Translations under genes and position numbers: made by a program
Assembly: GCA_934426255.1 (NCBI GenBank)
Contig: CAKRYD010000010.1
Span: 1-64,000, forward strand
Direction of reading: 5' to 3'
Origin: an uncultured Bacteroidaceae bacterium
GTDB taxonomy: Bacteria; Bacteroidota; Bacteroidia; Bacteroidales; Bacteroidaceae
Length of the DNA stretch: 64,000 nt
The notes under the pieces: model-generated
Databases searched by the model: none
What the model was told of the DNA's origin: nothing
The model's input: only the letters and a program-made list of their open reading frames with translations
In this document: in pieces, positions 17,802 to 27,018 of the stretch
How the letters are laid out: the number at the start of each line of letters is the position of its first letter
How positions within the stretch are numbered: position 1 is the stretch's first letter

Positions 17802-20477
17802 ATGCTTCTTTTCCAAAATCCGAAATATCTTTTTCCATATTCAAAAGCCGGTATTTGCAAGGATAGTGCCTTTAGGCTAAAATCGTTGCTTGTCATGATT
17901 TTGCTATGTGTTTTTCAAACAGCTCAGGCACAGCGCGATGCACGTATAACAGGCGTTGTGACCGATGCCAAGACCGGGCTCCCCATTCCTTATGCCTCTA
18001 TTCATTATCAGGGAAAGACTGCCGGTACGACAACCGACTACGAAGGAAAATTCTCGGTGGTAAGAATAAATGATGCTTTGCTGGACATTGCCATCATCGG
18101 TTATGGAAAACAAACCGTAAAAGTAACAGATGCAACGACAACCCTTACAATAAAGCTCAAGGAGGTAGAACGTATCTTGGGCAATGCAACCGTTAAGGCT
18201 AAAAAGCAGAAATATAAGCGCAAAGACAACCCTGCCGTTGAACTGATGCGCAAGGTGATTGCGGCTAAAACACGAAACGACCTGCATCGGCACGATTATT
18301 TTAGCTATAGCAAGTATCAGAAGATGACTTTCGCCATTAATGAATTTACTGAAAAGGTGTATAGCGATGCCAACTTCAAGAACATGCCGTTTTTGAAAAA
18401 TCATGTCGAGACTTGTGCCGAGACAGGTAAGCTGATATTGCCGGTATCGGTGCAGGAAACCATGTCAAGACATATTTATCGCAAGGATCCCGAATCGGAA
18501 AAGGACATTATTACGGGCAAACGCGAAGAGGGTGTAAACCAGCTCCTCAATACCGGTGACATTCTCAATACGCTTTTGGAGGATTGCTTTACTGATGTTG
18601 ACTTGTATAAAGACAATGTGCGTCTGTTGCAATATCCTTTTATCAGTCCCATATCCGATCATCTGGCTCTCAGTTTTTATCGTTACTTTATTGTGGATAC
18701 CTTGATGGTTGACAATGACAAATGTATCGAAGTGTCGCTTACACCGAGCAATCCGCAGGATTTTGGCTTTATGGGAAGTCTCTTTATCATGGCCGATAGC
18801 ACTTATCGTCTGCGTCGTGCCAGCCTGGAAATTCCGAGACGCTCGGATGTGAATTTTGTGGAGCATTTGAACATAGACCAAGAGTTTGTTACACTTCCGA
18901 CAGGCGAGCAAGTGCTGTCGAGCGACAAGATGACAGTTCAAATGAAGCTGGCCAACTTCTTGAGCAAGTTCCAGGTGCAACGGGGTTCTTATTATTCCGA
19001 TTACAGCCTGTCGGAAATTCCTACGAAAGAATTCAAGTTTTCAGGGCCTCAGATGACCGACCCGAACGCACAGATGCGCGACCGCGCATTTTGGCAAGAC
19101 AAGCGCCCCGTAGAGCTTACGAAAAGCGAAGACGACATGGGCGGTCTTATAAAAAGCATGGAACAGATGAAGAATTTCAAGCTGTTTTTGTTTGTGGGAA
19201 AAGCTTTTATCGAAAATTTCGTTGAAACTACCACCTCTCCCGAACACCCGAGCAAAGTGGACATCGGTCCGGTCAACACCATGGTTTCACAAAACTTCAT
19301 TGACGGCCTCAGGCTGCGACTCAGTGCACAGACCACGGCCAACCTGAACAAGCATATTTTTGGAAAAGGGTATCTGGCTTATGGCTTTCGTGACAAACGC
19401 TGGAAAGGGTTAGGTGAATTTACTTACTCATTCAATGAAAAAGCCTATCTGCCTCGCGAATATCCGATGAACAACCTTGTACTTTCGTACCAGTCGGATG
19501 TGATGTCACCGTCAGACAAATTCATGCCGACAGATAAGGATAACGTCTTCACTTCGTTCAAGTTTACGAAAGTCGATCAGATGATGTATTTCAATCGTCT
19601 GAAATTGAAATACCAAAAGGAATGGCAGTTTGGTCTGCGATTTGAAACGGAGTTCAATAAGGAACGCGACGAAGCATGCGGAAAACTTTTCTATCAGAAC
19701 ATGGATGGTACCGGTCGGCCTTCGCAAGATGCCTCCTTGCATCAGCGGTATTTGAATACCACCTCGTTTACCATGGGCTTTCATTTTCAGCCAAAAGCAA
19801 AGTATATCAATACAAAGCAACGCAGAATAACAGTCAACCGTGATTCGCCAATCATGTCGTTGTATCATACGACAGGCTTTAAGGGTTTCTTGAGTGGCGA
19901 CTATACTTATAACTTTACGGAGGGACATTTGTATCAACGCATTTGGGTTCCGACCGCAGGAAAAATAGACGTGCACATCAAGGGCGGTGTACAATGGGAT
20001 AAAGTGCCTTTCCCCTTGCTCATCATGCCGGCGGCAGACTTGTCATATATTATTGAAGATGAAACGTTCAGTATGATAAACAATATGGAGTTCTTGAACG
20101 ACCGGTATGCATCACTCATGGCTTCATGGGATTTAAATGGCAAGCTCTTTAATAGGATTCCGCTGATTAAGAAATTGAAATGGCGTGAATACATTGGCGT
20201 GAATGCCCTTTGGGGAACGCTTACGGATAAGAACAATCCCTTTAAGAACCCACACGATAGCCGGTTAATGTATTTCCCGGGCCATTTTGATGCAGACGGC
20301 ACCTATAATTACTCTTCTACCGTTATGGATCCGAAGAAGCCTTACTATGAATTGGTCTTCGGCATACACAATATTTTCAAGGTGATACATGTGCAGATGG
20401 TAAGGCGCATGAACTATTTGGATAATCCAAAAGCAAAAGAGTGGGGCTTTCGTTTTATGTTCCGTATGACGTTCTGA
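17802..20477 (+). CDS. DUF5686 outer-membrane protein with CarboxypepD-regulatory-like N-domain
   Basis: 891 residues. The N-terminus has an extended start before a signal-like stretch (LLVMILLCVFQTAQAQ), so translation may begin a little later than the first ATG. Then a carboxypeptidase-regulatory-like beta domain (ITGVVTDAKTGLPIPYASI, about 48-125). Then DUF5686, starting with NPAVELMRKVIAAK near 140, with a long beta-strand-rich C-terminal half ending in Phe (FMFRMTF), as in outer-membrane beta-barrels. The family is common in Bacteroidetes and its function is unknown. It has no TonB plug and no SusD partner here, so it is not a SusC. It overlaps only spurious upstream sequence of the next gene. 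Confidence 0.8.
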   Translation: MLLFQNPKYLFPYSKAGICKDSAFRLKSLLVMILLCVFQTAQAQRDARITGVVTDAKTGLPIPYASIHYQGKTAGTTTDYEGKFSVVRINDALLDIAIIGYGKQTVKVTDATTTLTIKLKEVERILGNATVKAKKQKYKRKDNPAVELMRKVIAAKTRNDLHRHDYFSYSKYQKMTFAINEFTEKVYSDANFKNMPFLKNHVETCAETGKLILPVSVQETMSRHIYRKDPESEKDIITGKREEGVNQLLNTGDILNTLLEDCFTDVDLYKDNVRLLQYPFISPISDHLALSFYRYFIVDTLMVDNDKCIEVSLTPSNPQDFGFMGSLFIMADSTYRLRRASLEIPRRSDVNFVEHLNIDQEFVTLPTGEQVLSSDKMTVQMKLANFLSKFQVQRGSYYSDYSLSEIPTKEFKFSGPQMTDPNAQMRDRAFWQDKRPVELTKSEDDMGGLIKSMEQMKNFKLFLFVGKAFIENFVETTTSPEHPSKVDIGPVNTMVSQNFIDGLRLRLSAQTTANLNKHIFGKGYLAYGFRDKRWKGLGEFTYSFNEKAYLPREYPMNNLVLSYQSDVMSPSDKFMPTDKDNVFTSFKFTKVDQMMYFNRLKLKYQKEWQFGLRFETEFNKERDEACGKLFYQNMDGTGRPSQDASLHQRYLNTTSFTMGFHFQPKAKYINTKQRRITVNRDSPIMSLYHTTGFKGFLSGDYTYNFTEGHLYQRIWVPTAGKIDVHIKGGVQWDKVPFPLLIMPAADLSYIIEDETFSMINNMEFLNDRYASLMASWDLNGKLFNRIPLIKKLKWREYIGVNALWGTLTDKNNPFKNPHDSRLMYFPGHFDADGTYNYSSTVMDPKKPYYELVFGIHNIFKVIHVQMVRRMNYLDNPKAKEWGFRFMFRMTF

Positions 20478-20560
20478 TAAGATACCAAGATGGAAAATTG
20501 GAGAATGGCCCCTCGTGTTTATGCTGGAAAGTTTGTATTTTTGCTGTAAATAGAAGAGAA

Positions 20561-21742
20561 ATGGATGAGACAGCCTTGCAAAAATTAAAATTGCGTTATG
20601 AGATAGTAGGCAATTACGAAGGTCTTAACAGGGCATTGGATATTGCATTGCAAGTTGCCAAGACCGACTTGTCGGTGCTTATTACAGGCGAAAACGGAGT
20701 TGGGAAGGAAGTCTTTCCGCGCATTATTCATGACAACAGTCTGCGTAAAGGTAAAAAATATTTCGCAGTCAATTGCGGCAGTATCCCCGAAGGAACAATC
20801 GATTCAGAACTGTTCGGTCATGAAAAAGGAGCTTTTACGGGAGCTGTCGATTCGCGCGAAGGTTATTTTGGTGCGGCCAATGGCGGAACCCTTTTTCTTG
20901 ACGAAGTCGGCGAACTTCCCATGCCGACGCAGGCACGCTTGCTTCGCGTGCTCGAAACAGGTGAATACATACGCGTAGGCGCAAGCGAAGTTAGGAAAAC
21001 AGATGTGAGAATAGTCGCTGCGACCAATGTAAATATCCCAAAGGCCATTAGCGAAGGGCGTTTTCGCGAAGATTTGTACTATCGCTTGAATACCATCCCC
21101 ATAGCCATTCCCCCATTGCGTGAACGAGGCGAGGACATAGCCCTCTTGTTTCGCAAGTTCTCCCTTATGATGAGCGAAAAATACCACATGCCTCCCATTC
21201 GTTTGACAGAGGCAGCCAAGCAATGCCTTATACAATACAGCTGGCCGGGTAACATCAGACAACTTAAGAACATCACTGAAAACATGTCGGTGACTTCGGA
21301 AGAACGCGAGATTACCCTTGACATCCTGGAACGCTATATTCCACATGATAGCGAGACAACGCAATTGGTGTCTATGAAGCCGTCGGAATCTGTACACAGC
21401 TATGAGAATGAAAGAGATATTCTGTATAAGATTCTCTTTGATTTGCGTCGCGATGTCACCGAATTGAAAAGTATAGTAAACAGCCGGCATGCGGCGGAGA
21501 AGCAGGACGAGATGCCGCTTGTGTCGTCATTGCCACAGAAAATAGTAGAGAATAGAGATATTCATCCATCCGATGAATATGTGGAAGATGCCGGTGAAGT
21601 TGTCTCCATGGACGATGTGGAGCGTGATGCCATCCGCAAGGCCTTGTCAAGACACAGAGGAATGCGCAAGGAGGCGGCACAGGAACTTGGCATTTCAGAA
21701 CGTACCTTATATCGAAAAATAAAAGAATATGGACTTGACTAA
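20561..21742 (+). CDS. Sigma-54-dependent transcriptional activator without receiver domain
   Basis: 393 residues from the ATG at 20561. An earlier in-frame ATG at 20441 lies within the previous gene and is rejected. AAA+ domain: Walker A GENGVGKE (43-50), the sigma-54 contact GAFTGA (90-95), GGTLFLDEVGELP (Walker B), and an arginine-finger region FREDLYYRLN. The C-terminal 40 residues are a Fis-type helix-turn-helix (AIRKALSRHRGMRKEAAQELGISERTLYRKI). There is no phospho-receiver domain, so control by phosphorylation is not evident. The gene overlaps lptE, suggesting co-transcription with envelope-assembly genes. Confidence 0.9.
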   Translation: MDETALQKLKLRYEIVGNYEGLNRALDIALQVAKTDLSVLITGENGVGKEVFPRIIHDNSLRKGKKYFAVNCGSIPEGTIDSELFGHEKGAFTGAVDSREGYFGAANGGTLFLDEVGELPMPTQARLLRVLETGEYIRVGASEVRKTDVRIVAATNVNIPKAISEGRFREDLYYRLNTIPIAIPPLRERGEDIALLFRKFSLMMSEKYHMPPIRLTEAAKQCLIQYSWPGNIRQLKNITENMSVTSEEREITLDILERYIPHDSETTQLVSMKPSESVHSYENERDILYKILFDLRRDVTELKSIVNSRHAAEKQDEMPLVSSLPQKIVENRDIHPSDEYVEDAGEVVSMDDVERDAIRKALSRHRGMRKEAAQELGISERTLYRKIKEYGLD

Positions 21743-22259
21743 ATCGAGGTGGTGGTTAATGCAGCTATGTGTGACAGTTGCCGCATTGTGGGTAATGTCA
21801 GGCTGTTCAGTGTCCTATAAGTTTAACGGAGCGTCAATTGATTATAATACAGTCAAGACGATTCAGTTTGGGGACTTTCCGCTACGTTCTGCGTACGTCT
21901 GGGCTCCCATGCATGCAATGTTCAATAATGAATTGCAGGATATCTATTCCCGTCAGACCAAACTGCGGCAAGTGCGACGCAATGGCGATTTGCAACTTTC
22001 GGGCGAGATTGTAGAATACAGCCAATACAATAAAGGTGTTTCAGCTAATGGAACCTCTTCGCAAGTGCAACTTAAATTGACGGTCAATGTGCGTTTCACA
22101 AACAACAAAAAGCATTCTGATGACTTTGAGCGCAAGTTCACGGCAACGACAGAGTATGATTCGTCGCGCCAATTGACAGCCGTGCAGGAAGAGTTGGTGA
22201 CCCAAATGATAAAAGACATAACGGAGCAGATCTTCAACGCAACCGTAGCAAACTGGTAG
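21729..22259 (+). CDS. lptE: LPS-assembly lipoprotein LptE-like
   Basis: 176 residues. Signal peptide with lipobox LWVMSGC (Cys about residue 26). The mature part (SVSYKFNGASIDYNTVKTI...FPLRS) and the C-terminal helix (VQEELVTQMIKDITEQIF) fit the LptE/DUF4410-like family annotated in Bacteroidetes. LptE plugs LptD in the outer membrane for lipopolysaccharide insertion. It overlaps the sigma-54 activator by 14 bp. The identity rests on length, lipobox, the SYKFNGASI start and gene order. Confidence 0.8.
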   Translation: MDLTKSRWWLMQLCVTVAALWVMSGCSVSYKFNGASIDYNTVKTIQFGDFPLRSAYVWAPMHAMFNNELQDIYSRQTKLRQVRRNGDLQLSGEIVEYSQYNKGVSANGTSSQVQLKLTVNVRFTNNKKHSDDFERKFTATTEYDSSRQLTAVQEELVTQMIKDITEQIFNATVANW

Positions 22260-22288
22260 CCCTATGTTGATAGAGATAAACGAATCAG

Positions 22289-23005
22289 ATGGAGATAAAG
22301 ACAATAGACCTTATACGCAACAGCGAACTGCTTAATCAAGTGACCATAGACTATTTGCGCAAGCTGATAGTGCGTTATCCTTATTATCAGACTTTGCGCT
22401 TGCTATTGCTTGAAAACTTATATAAAGTTCATGATACGCAATTCAATGAAGAGCTGCGCCATTCAGCTCCACTATTGGCAGACCGTAGCGTGCTGTTTCA
22501 ACTTGTAGAGGGTGAGCATTACGAAATTGAGCAGCAAGTAGCCGAAAATCCGGAAGGAGCGGCATCTGGTGATAGGACTCTTTCGTTGATAGACGAGTAC
22601 TTGTGCGATGTTCCGCATGAAAAGGTTGTGCGTAAAACCACATCTGTGGATGCTGCGCAGGATTATGCTGCCTATCTCATACAATTAGACGAGGAAGAGG
22701 AAAATGCGCTTTATCCGGCAGCGGCAAGGGCAAGTGATGAGGAAAGTGCTCCAGCGCGAAAACACCGTATAGTTTTGACTGAAAAGGCAGACAGTGAAAT
22801 GCAATTGCCAAGCGAAGAGGAACCGCAAAAAGAGGATTTCTTTACAGAAACATTGGCACAAATATATATCCGGCAGCATAAATATGAGCAGGCCTTGGAA
22901 ATTATAAGGGCGTTAAGCTTGAATAATCCAAAAAAAAATAGTTACTTTGCAGACCAAATAAGATTTTTGGAAAAGCTGATACTGATAAATAAAAATAAAG
23001 TATAG
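22289..23005 (+). CDS. Conserved TPR-like protein upstream of secG
   Basis: 238 residues, no signal peptide. The N-terminal helical part (LIRNSELLNQVTIDYLRKLIVRYPYYQTLRLLL) is followed by an acidic, low-complexity middle and a C-terminal helix pair ETLAQIYIRQHKYEQALEII...LNNPKKNSYFADQIRFLEKL that reads as a single TPR-like repeat. Function unknown. It sits between lptE and secG with 29-bp and 3-bp gaps, so a role in envelope or secretion is a guess from context. Confidence 0.7.
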   Translation: MEIKTIDLIRNSELLNQVTIDYLRKLIVRYPYYQTLRLLLLENLYKVHDTQFNEELRHSAPLLADRSVLFQLVEGEHYEIEQQVAENPEGAASGDRTLSLIDEYLCDVPHEKVVRKTTSVDAAQDYAAYLIQLDEEEENALYPAAARASDEESAPARKHRIVLTEKADSEMQLPSEEEPQKEDFFTETLAQIYIRQHKYEQALEIIRALSLNNPKKNSYFADQIRFLEKLILINKNKV

Positions 23006-23008
23006 ATA

Positions 23009-23395
23009 ATGTATAACGTATTTATTGTTCTAATTGTAATTGCTTCCATTTTGATGACGCTTATTGTGCTGATTCAAGAATCTAAGGGAGGCGGTCTTGC
23101 TTCTGGTTTCTCTTCTTCAAACCAAATAATGGGTGTAAGAAAGACAACGGACGTTGTTGAAAAATCAACATGGGGGCTGGCAATTGCCTTGGTGGTTCTG
23201 AGCGTGGCATGTGCCTATACAGCTCCATCGAAATCGGGTGCTTCGTCTGTATTGACCAAGCCAAATGCAACGGCATTGCCCACCGTTCCCGCAGCCAATC
23301 AGCAGCCAGCATCGGCAGCTCCGGTGCAAAATGGAACTGCAGGCCAGGGAACTCCCGCGGCAGGTCAGTCGCAAGCACCGATTGGCAATCGTTAA
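23009..23395 (+). CDS. secG: Preprotein translocase subunit SecG
   Basis: 128 residues. Two membrane segments (about 2-21 and 54-72) flank the conserved loop LIQESKGGGLASGFSSSNQIMGVRKT, the SecG signature. It is a small partner of SecYE in the inner membrane. The C-terminal 55 residues are a low-complexity Ala/Pro/Gln/Ser tail, longer than the core SecG. A hairpin terminator follows, marking the operon end. Confidence 0.92.
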   Translation: MYNVFIVLIVIASILMTLIVLIQESKGGGLASGFSSSNQIMGVRKTTDVVEKSTWGLAIALVVLSVACAYTAPSKSGASSVLTKPNATALPTVPAANQQPASAAPVQNGTAGQGTPAAGQSQAPIGNR

Positions 23396-23424
23396 TATCG
23401 GAAAGCTCTTACCAGAGATTTTAT

Positions 23425-23470
23425 AACAGAGGTTGCCGAACGTACAAGTGTGAGGTAACCTCTGTTTACT
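23425..23470 (+). terminator. Terminator after secG
   Basis: AACAGAGGTTGCC (23425-23437) pairs with GGTAACCTCTGTT (23454-23466) with one wobble, followed by a short T-rich stretch. Confidence 0.75.
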
Positions 23471-23498
23471 TATGTGTAATCGGTTAGTTTGGTAGTGA

Positions 23499-24815
23499 AT
23501 GAATATTGCGGTTATCGGTACGGGATATGTTGGCTTGGTTTCCGGAGCGTGTTTTGCTCAAATGGGAAATGATGTCACGTGTGTTGATGTGGATGCTGAA
23601 AAAATTAGAAATCTGCAGCAGGGCATCATTCCTATATATGAAAGGGAACTGGATACATTGGTACAGAATAATTATCAGGCAGGACGCCTTCATTTTACGA
23701 CGCGTCTTACAGATTGCCTTGATAGTGTAGATTTGGTTTTTACCGCAGTAGGAACACCGCCTGACGAAGACGGGAGCGCAGATCTCAGTTATGTGTTGGC
23801 TGTGGCACGCGAGGTTGGGCAAAATATGAGCCATTATGTGGTACTTGTAACCAAAAGTACCGTTCCTGTCGGTACAGCGGAGAAAGTTCGCAGTGTCATT
23901 CTCGAAGAGCTCCAAAAACGAGGGGAGAATATACCCTTTGATGTTGCAAGCAATCCCGAATTCCTTAAAGAAGGAACGGCCGTAAAGGATTTTATGAGTC
24001 CCGATCGTGTAGTTGTCGGTGTTGACAGTGAACGTTCAAAGGAACTTCTGACTCGTCTTTATCATCCTTTTTTGTTAAACAACTTCCGAGTTATATTTAC
24101 CGATGTTCGTTCTGCTGAAATGATCAAGTATGCAGCCAATAGCATGCTTGCCACTCGCATTAGTTTCATGAACGAAATTGCAAACCTATGTGAGCTTGTC
24201 GGCGCAGACGTTAATATGGTTCGCAAGGGTGTTGGCGCGGATTTACGCATAGGCTCAAAATTTCTTTATCCCGGTTGCGGCTACGGCGGCTCTTGTTTTC
24301 CTAAGGATGTGAAGGCTCTTATACATACTGCCGAGGAGCATGGTTATGAGATGCGCGTGCTTAAAGCTGTTGAGGAGGTCAACCAACATCAGAAAACAGT
24401 GCTTTATGAAAAGACGGCCGACTATTTTCATCATCAACTTGCGGATAAGACGATTGCGCTTTGGGGGCTGTCTTTCAAAGCCGAGACCGATGATATGCGC
24501 GAAGCCACTTCTTTGGTCGTGATGCGTCTGCTTCTTGACAGTGGCTGTAAAGTTCGTGTTTTTGATCCTCAGGCCATGGATGAATGTCGCCGCCGGATGG
24601 GCGAGAAGCTCTATTATGCCAAGGATATTTATGATGCTTCCAATGGAGCTGATGCCATTCTTGTTTTAACCGAATGGACGCAGTTCAGAATGCCTGATTG
24701 GGGAAAAATAGCTGCTGAGATGAAGCATCTTCTTGTAGTTGATGGTCGCAATCTGTATATACCAGAGGTTGTTGAACGCTATGGATTCAAATACCTTTCT
24801 ATTGGAAGAAAATAG
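23499..24815 (+). CDS. ugd: UDP-glucose 6-dehydrogenase
   Basis: 438 residues. NAD-binding GTGYVGLVSG at 7-16, FTAVGTPPDEDGSADLSYV, the substrate-binding NPEFLKEGTAVKDFM segment, and the catalytic Cys266 in GCGYGGSCFPKD. It oxidises UDP-glucose to UDP-glucuronate in the cytoplasm, a precursor for capsule or surface polysaccharides. It stands between secG and a GH127 enzyme without clear operon partners. Confidence 0.94.
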   Translation: MNIAVIGTGYVGLVSGACFAQMGNDVTCVDVDAEKIRNLQQGIIPIYERELDTLVQNNYQAGRLHFTTRLTDCLDSVDLVFTAVGTPPDEDGSADLSYVLAVAREVGQNMSHYVVLVTKSTVPVGTAEKVRSVILEELQKRGENIPFDVASNPEFLKEGTAVKDFMSPDRVVVGVDSERSKELLTRLYHPFLLNNFRVIFTDVRSAEMIKYAANSMLATRISFMNEIANLCELVGADVNMVRKGVGADLRIGSKFLYPGCGYGGSCFPKDVKALIHTAEEHGYEMRVLKAVEEVNQHQKTVLYEKTADYFHHQLADKTIALWGLSFKAETDDMREATSLVVMRLLLDSGCKVRVFDPQAMDECRRRMGEKLYYAKDIYDASNGADAILVLTEWTQFRMPDWGKIAAEMKHLLVVDGRNLYIPEVVERYGFKYLSIGRK

Positions 24816-24886
24816 GTGGGTTCTTTTATGAACCTTTTGCCGGTGTTATGCTGGTGTGTTTGTTAAGTCTTATTTTTATGTGCCAT

Positions 24887-26872
24887 ATGAAAAGAATTTT
24901 CTTGTTTTTATTGATGCCTTTTGTTTGTTCCACTCTTTTTGCCCGGCAGCAGAAAACAGTTGAACACAGTTATCCAATCCAGCCGGTTCCTTTTACCTCG
25001 GTCAAAGTCAGCGATGCTTTTTGGACACCGCGTTTAGAGGCAAGCCGCAATGTTACCATTCCCATTGCTTTCCATCAAAGTGAGATAACCGGACGCATCG
25101 AACATTTCCGTCTTGCTGCTCATCCCAATGATACTATTAAGCCGAAAGGCCTTTATTTTGATGACAGCGATGTTTTCAAGATAATCGAGGGAGCTGCTTA
25201 CTCTTTGCAAACTTTCCCCGACAAAAAGCTTGAGAATAAGGTTGATAGTATTATTGATTTGATAGCGGCCGCTCAGGAGTCTGATGGCTATTTGTATACT
25301 TTCCGTACGATGAATCCAAAGTTTCATGGCAATGAGACGGTTGGGCCGCATCGCTGGCTGAATGTCGAACGCGGTTCGCACGAATTATACAATCAAGGCC
25401 ATTTGATTGAAGGTGCAGTGGCTTATTATATGGCTACGGGCAAGCGCAAGCTTCTGGATGTAGCTATCAAGTCGGCTGATTGTATCTGTAAAGCCATTGG
25501 CCCCGATGACGGGCAACTCAAGATTGTTCCCGGACACGAAGAAATTGAGTTGGCTCTTTGCAAGCTTTATTTGGTGACAGGTACAGAACGCTATTTGGAT
25601 GAGGCGCGCTTCTTTTTGGATATGCGCGGACGCACAGAAAAAAAGTGGGAGTATACTCAGAGTCACAAGCCGATAACAGAGCAAACCGAAGCAGTCGGTC
25701 ACGCTGTGCGTGCTGCTTATCTTTATTGTGGCATAGCCGATGTGGCGGCTCTTACCGGCAACAATGACTACGTGAAAATAATAGATACAATCTGGCAGGA
25801 CATTATCCAGCACCGTCTTTATCTGATTGGCGGCATTGGTTCTCGCCGAGGGAGCGAAGCTTTTGGAAATGCCTACGAATTGCCTAATGAAACGGCTTAT
25901 AACGAAACCTGTGCAGCCATTGCCTTGACCTTTTTGAATCAGCGTCTGTTTCTTTTGCATGGTGACAGCAAGTATATTGATGTCCTTGAACGCACGCTTT
26001 ACAATGGCTTGCTTTCCGGTGTCTCTATGGAGGGTAATACGTTCTTCTATCCCAATCCATTGAGTTCTCATGGAGGTTACAAACGCAGCCATTGGTTTGG
26101 TTGTGCTTGTTGCCCCTCCAATATTTGTCGTTTTATTCCTTCATTGCCCGGCTATGTCTATGCTGTGAAAGGACGAAAGATCTATGTCAATTTGTTCCTG
26201 TCCAATTCTGCATTGCTTCAGGTGGAGGGAAAAACTGTTGCTTTGTCGCAGTCGACCACTTACCCGTGGAACGGAGGTATCAAACTGACTGTAAATAAAA
26301 ACTCGGCCGGCAATTTTGCAATGGCCATCCGTATTCCCGGTTGGTTGCTCAACCGTCCTGTTCCCGGAGACCTTTATTCCTATGCCGACGGCCTTCAGCC
26401 CAAATACGTTGTAAAGGTCAATGGAAAGTCTGTCGACGGGCAAATGGAGCAGGGCTATTTTATAATTGAGCGTAAATGGAAAAAGAATGATGTTGTAGAA
26501 ATAGCTTTCGATATGCCGACTCGTGTTGTCAAAGCCAATGAGAAAGTAAAAGACGACCGCGACATGGTTGCCATTGAGCGCGGTCCAATCGTATATTGTG
26601 CAGAAGAGGCCGACAATCCCTCCGGTGTATTTACAATGCTGCTCCCCACACGTCCTGAATTGTCGCTTGAGAAAGGTCCTGCGGCTTTGAAGGGTGTCGA
26701 AGGTATCAGCGTCAAGGCGCAACGCCTGTCGTACAACAGTGACGGCCTCATTGAGACTTCGCCCGAGGTGTTGCATCTGATTCCCTATTATGCGTGGAAT
26801 CATCGCGGAGCCGGACAAATGAAAGTGTGGCTGCCTCAGGGAATACGTGAGGTTGAGCCTAAGAAACCTTGA
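24887..26872 (+). CDS. Glycoside hydrolase family 127 (beta-L-arabinofuranosidase-type)
   Basis: 661 residues from the ATG at 24887, chosen because MKRIFLFLLMPFVCSTLFA is a clean signal peptide; an in-frame ATG at 24848 adds only hydrophobic residues. GH127 (DUF1680) landmarks: Glu324 (GSEAFG) as probable acid/base, Glu340 and Cys342 (ETC), and the Cys-Cys pair 408-409 in HWFGCACCPSN, which with Glu340 form the zinc-thiolate site seen in characterised family members, one Cys being the nucleophile. It probably removes beta-L-arabinofuranose from plant glycans in the periplasm. No SusC/SusD or other glycan-utilisation genes are adjacent. Confidence 0.88.
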   Translation: MKRIFLFLLMPFVCSTLFARQQKTVEHSYPIQPVPFTSVKVSDAFWTPRLEASRNVTIPIAFHQSEITGRIEHFRLAAHPNDTIKPKGLYFDDSDVFKIIEGAAYSLQTFPDKKLENKVDSIIDLIAAAQESDGYLYTFRTMNPKFHGNETVGPHRWLNVERGSHELYNQGHLIEGAVAYYMATGKRKLLDVAIKSADCICKAIGPDDGQLKIVPGHEEIELALCKLYLVTGTERYLDEARFFLDMRGRTEKKWEYTQSHKPITEQTEAVGHAVRAAYLYCGIADVAALTGNNDYVKIIDTIWQDIIQHRLYLIGGIGSRRGSEAFGNAYELPNETAYNETCAAIALTFLNQRLFLLHGDSKYIDVLERTLYNGLLSGVSMEGNTFFYPNPLSSHGGYKRSHWFGCACCPSNICRFIPSLPGYVYAVKGRKIYVNLFLSNSALLQVEGKTVALSQSTTYPWNGGIKLTVNKNSAGNFAMAIRIPGWLLNRPVPGDLYSYADGLQPKYVVKVNGKSVDGQMEQGYFIIERKWKKNDVVEIAFDMPTRVVKANEKVKDDRDMVAIERGPIVYCAEEADNPSGVFTMLLPTRPELSLEKGPAALKGVEGISVKAQRLSYNSDGLIETSPEVLHLIPYYAWNHRGAGQMKVWLPQGIREVEPKKP

Positions 26873-26889
26873 GATTTTATTTTTTCATT

Positions 26890-26977
26890 GGAGCATCTTG
26901 CTCCGAATTCAACGCCTCTTGTTTTTGATTTGCTGCCTGTGAAAATCAATTTGCAGCATATGAGAAAACAGGAGGCG
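26890..26977. repeat. Nested hairpins after GH127 gene
   Basis: A small hairpin GGAGCA/TGCTCC (26890-26904) is followed by a larger one, with CGCCTCTTGTTTT (26913-26925) pairing with AAAACAGGAGGCG (26965-26977) and an inner TGCTGC/GCAGCA stem. No U-run follows, so terminator function is possible but not certain. Confidence 0.55.
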
Positions 26978-27018
26978 GGGAGTCTTGAAATACTTGTTTT
27001 GAGAAGAAAAAGAGAATA

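Noticed and set aside
17802..20477. SusC/TonB-dependent receptor
   Set aside because: A carboxypeptidase-regulatory-like domain is present, but there is no plug domain, TonB box or SusD partner; the DUF5686 pattern fits better.
20441..20560. Early start of the sigma-54 activator
   Set aside because: The added 40 residues overlap the previous gene and are rich in Cys/Trp with no family match; MDETALQKLK is the better start.
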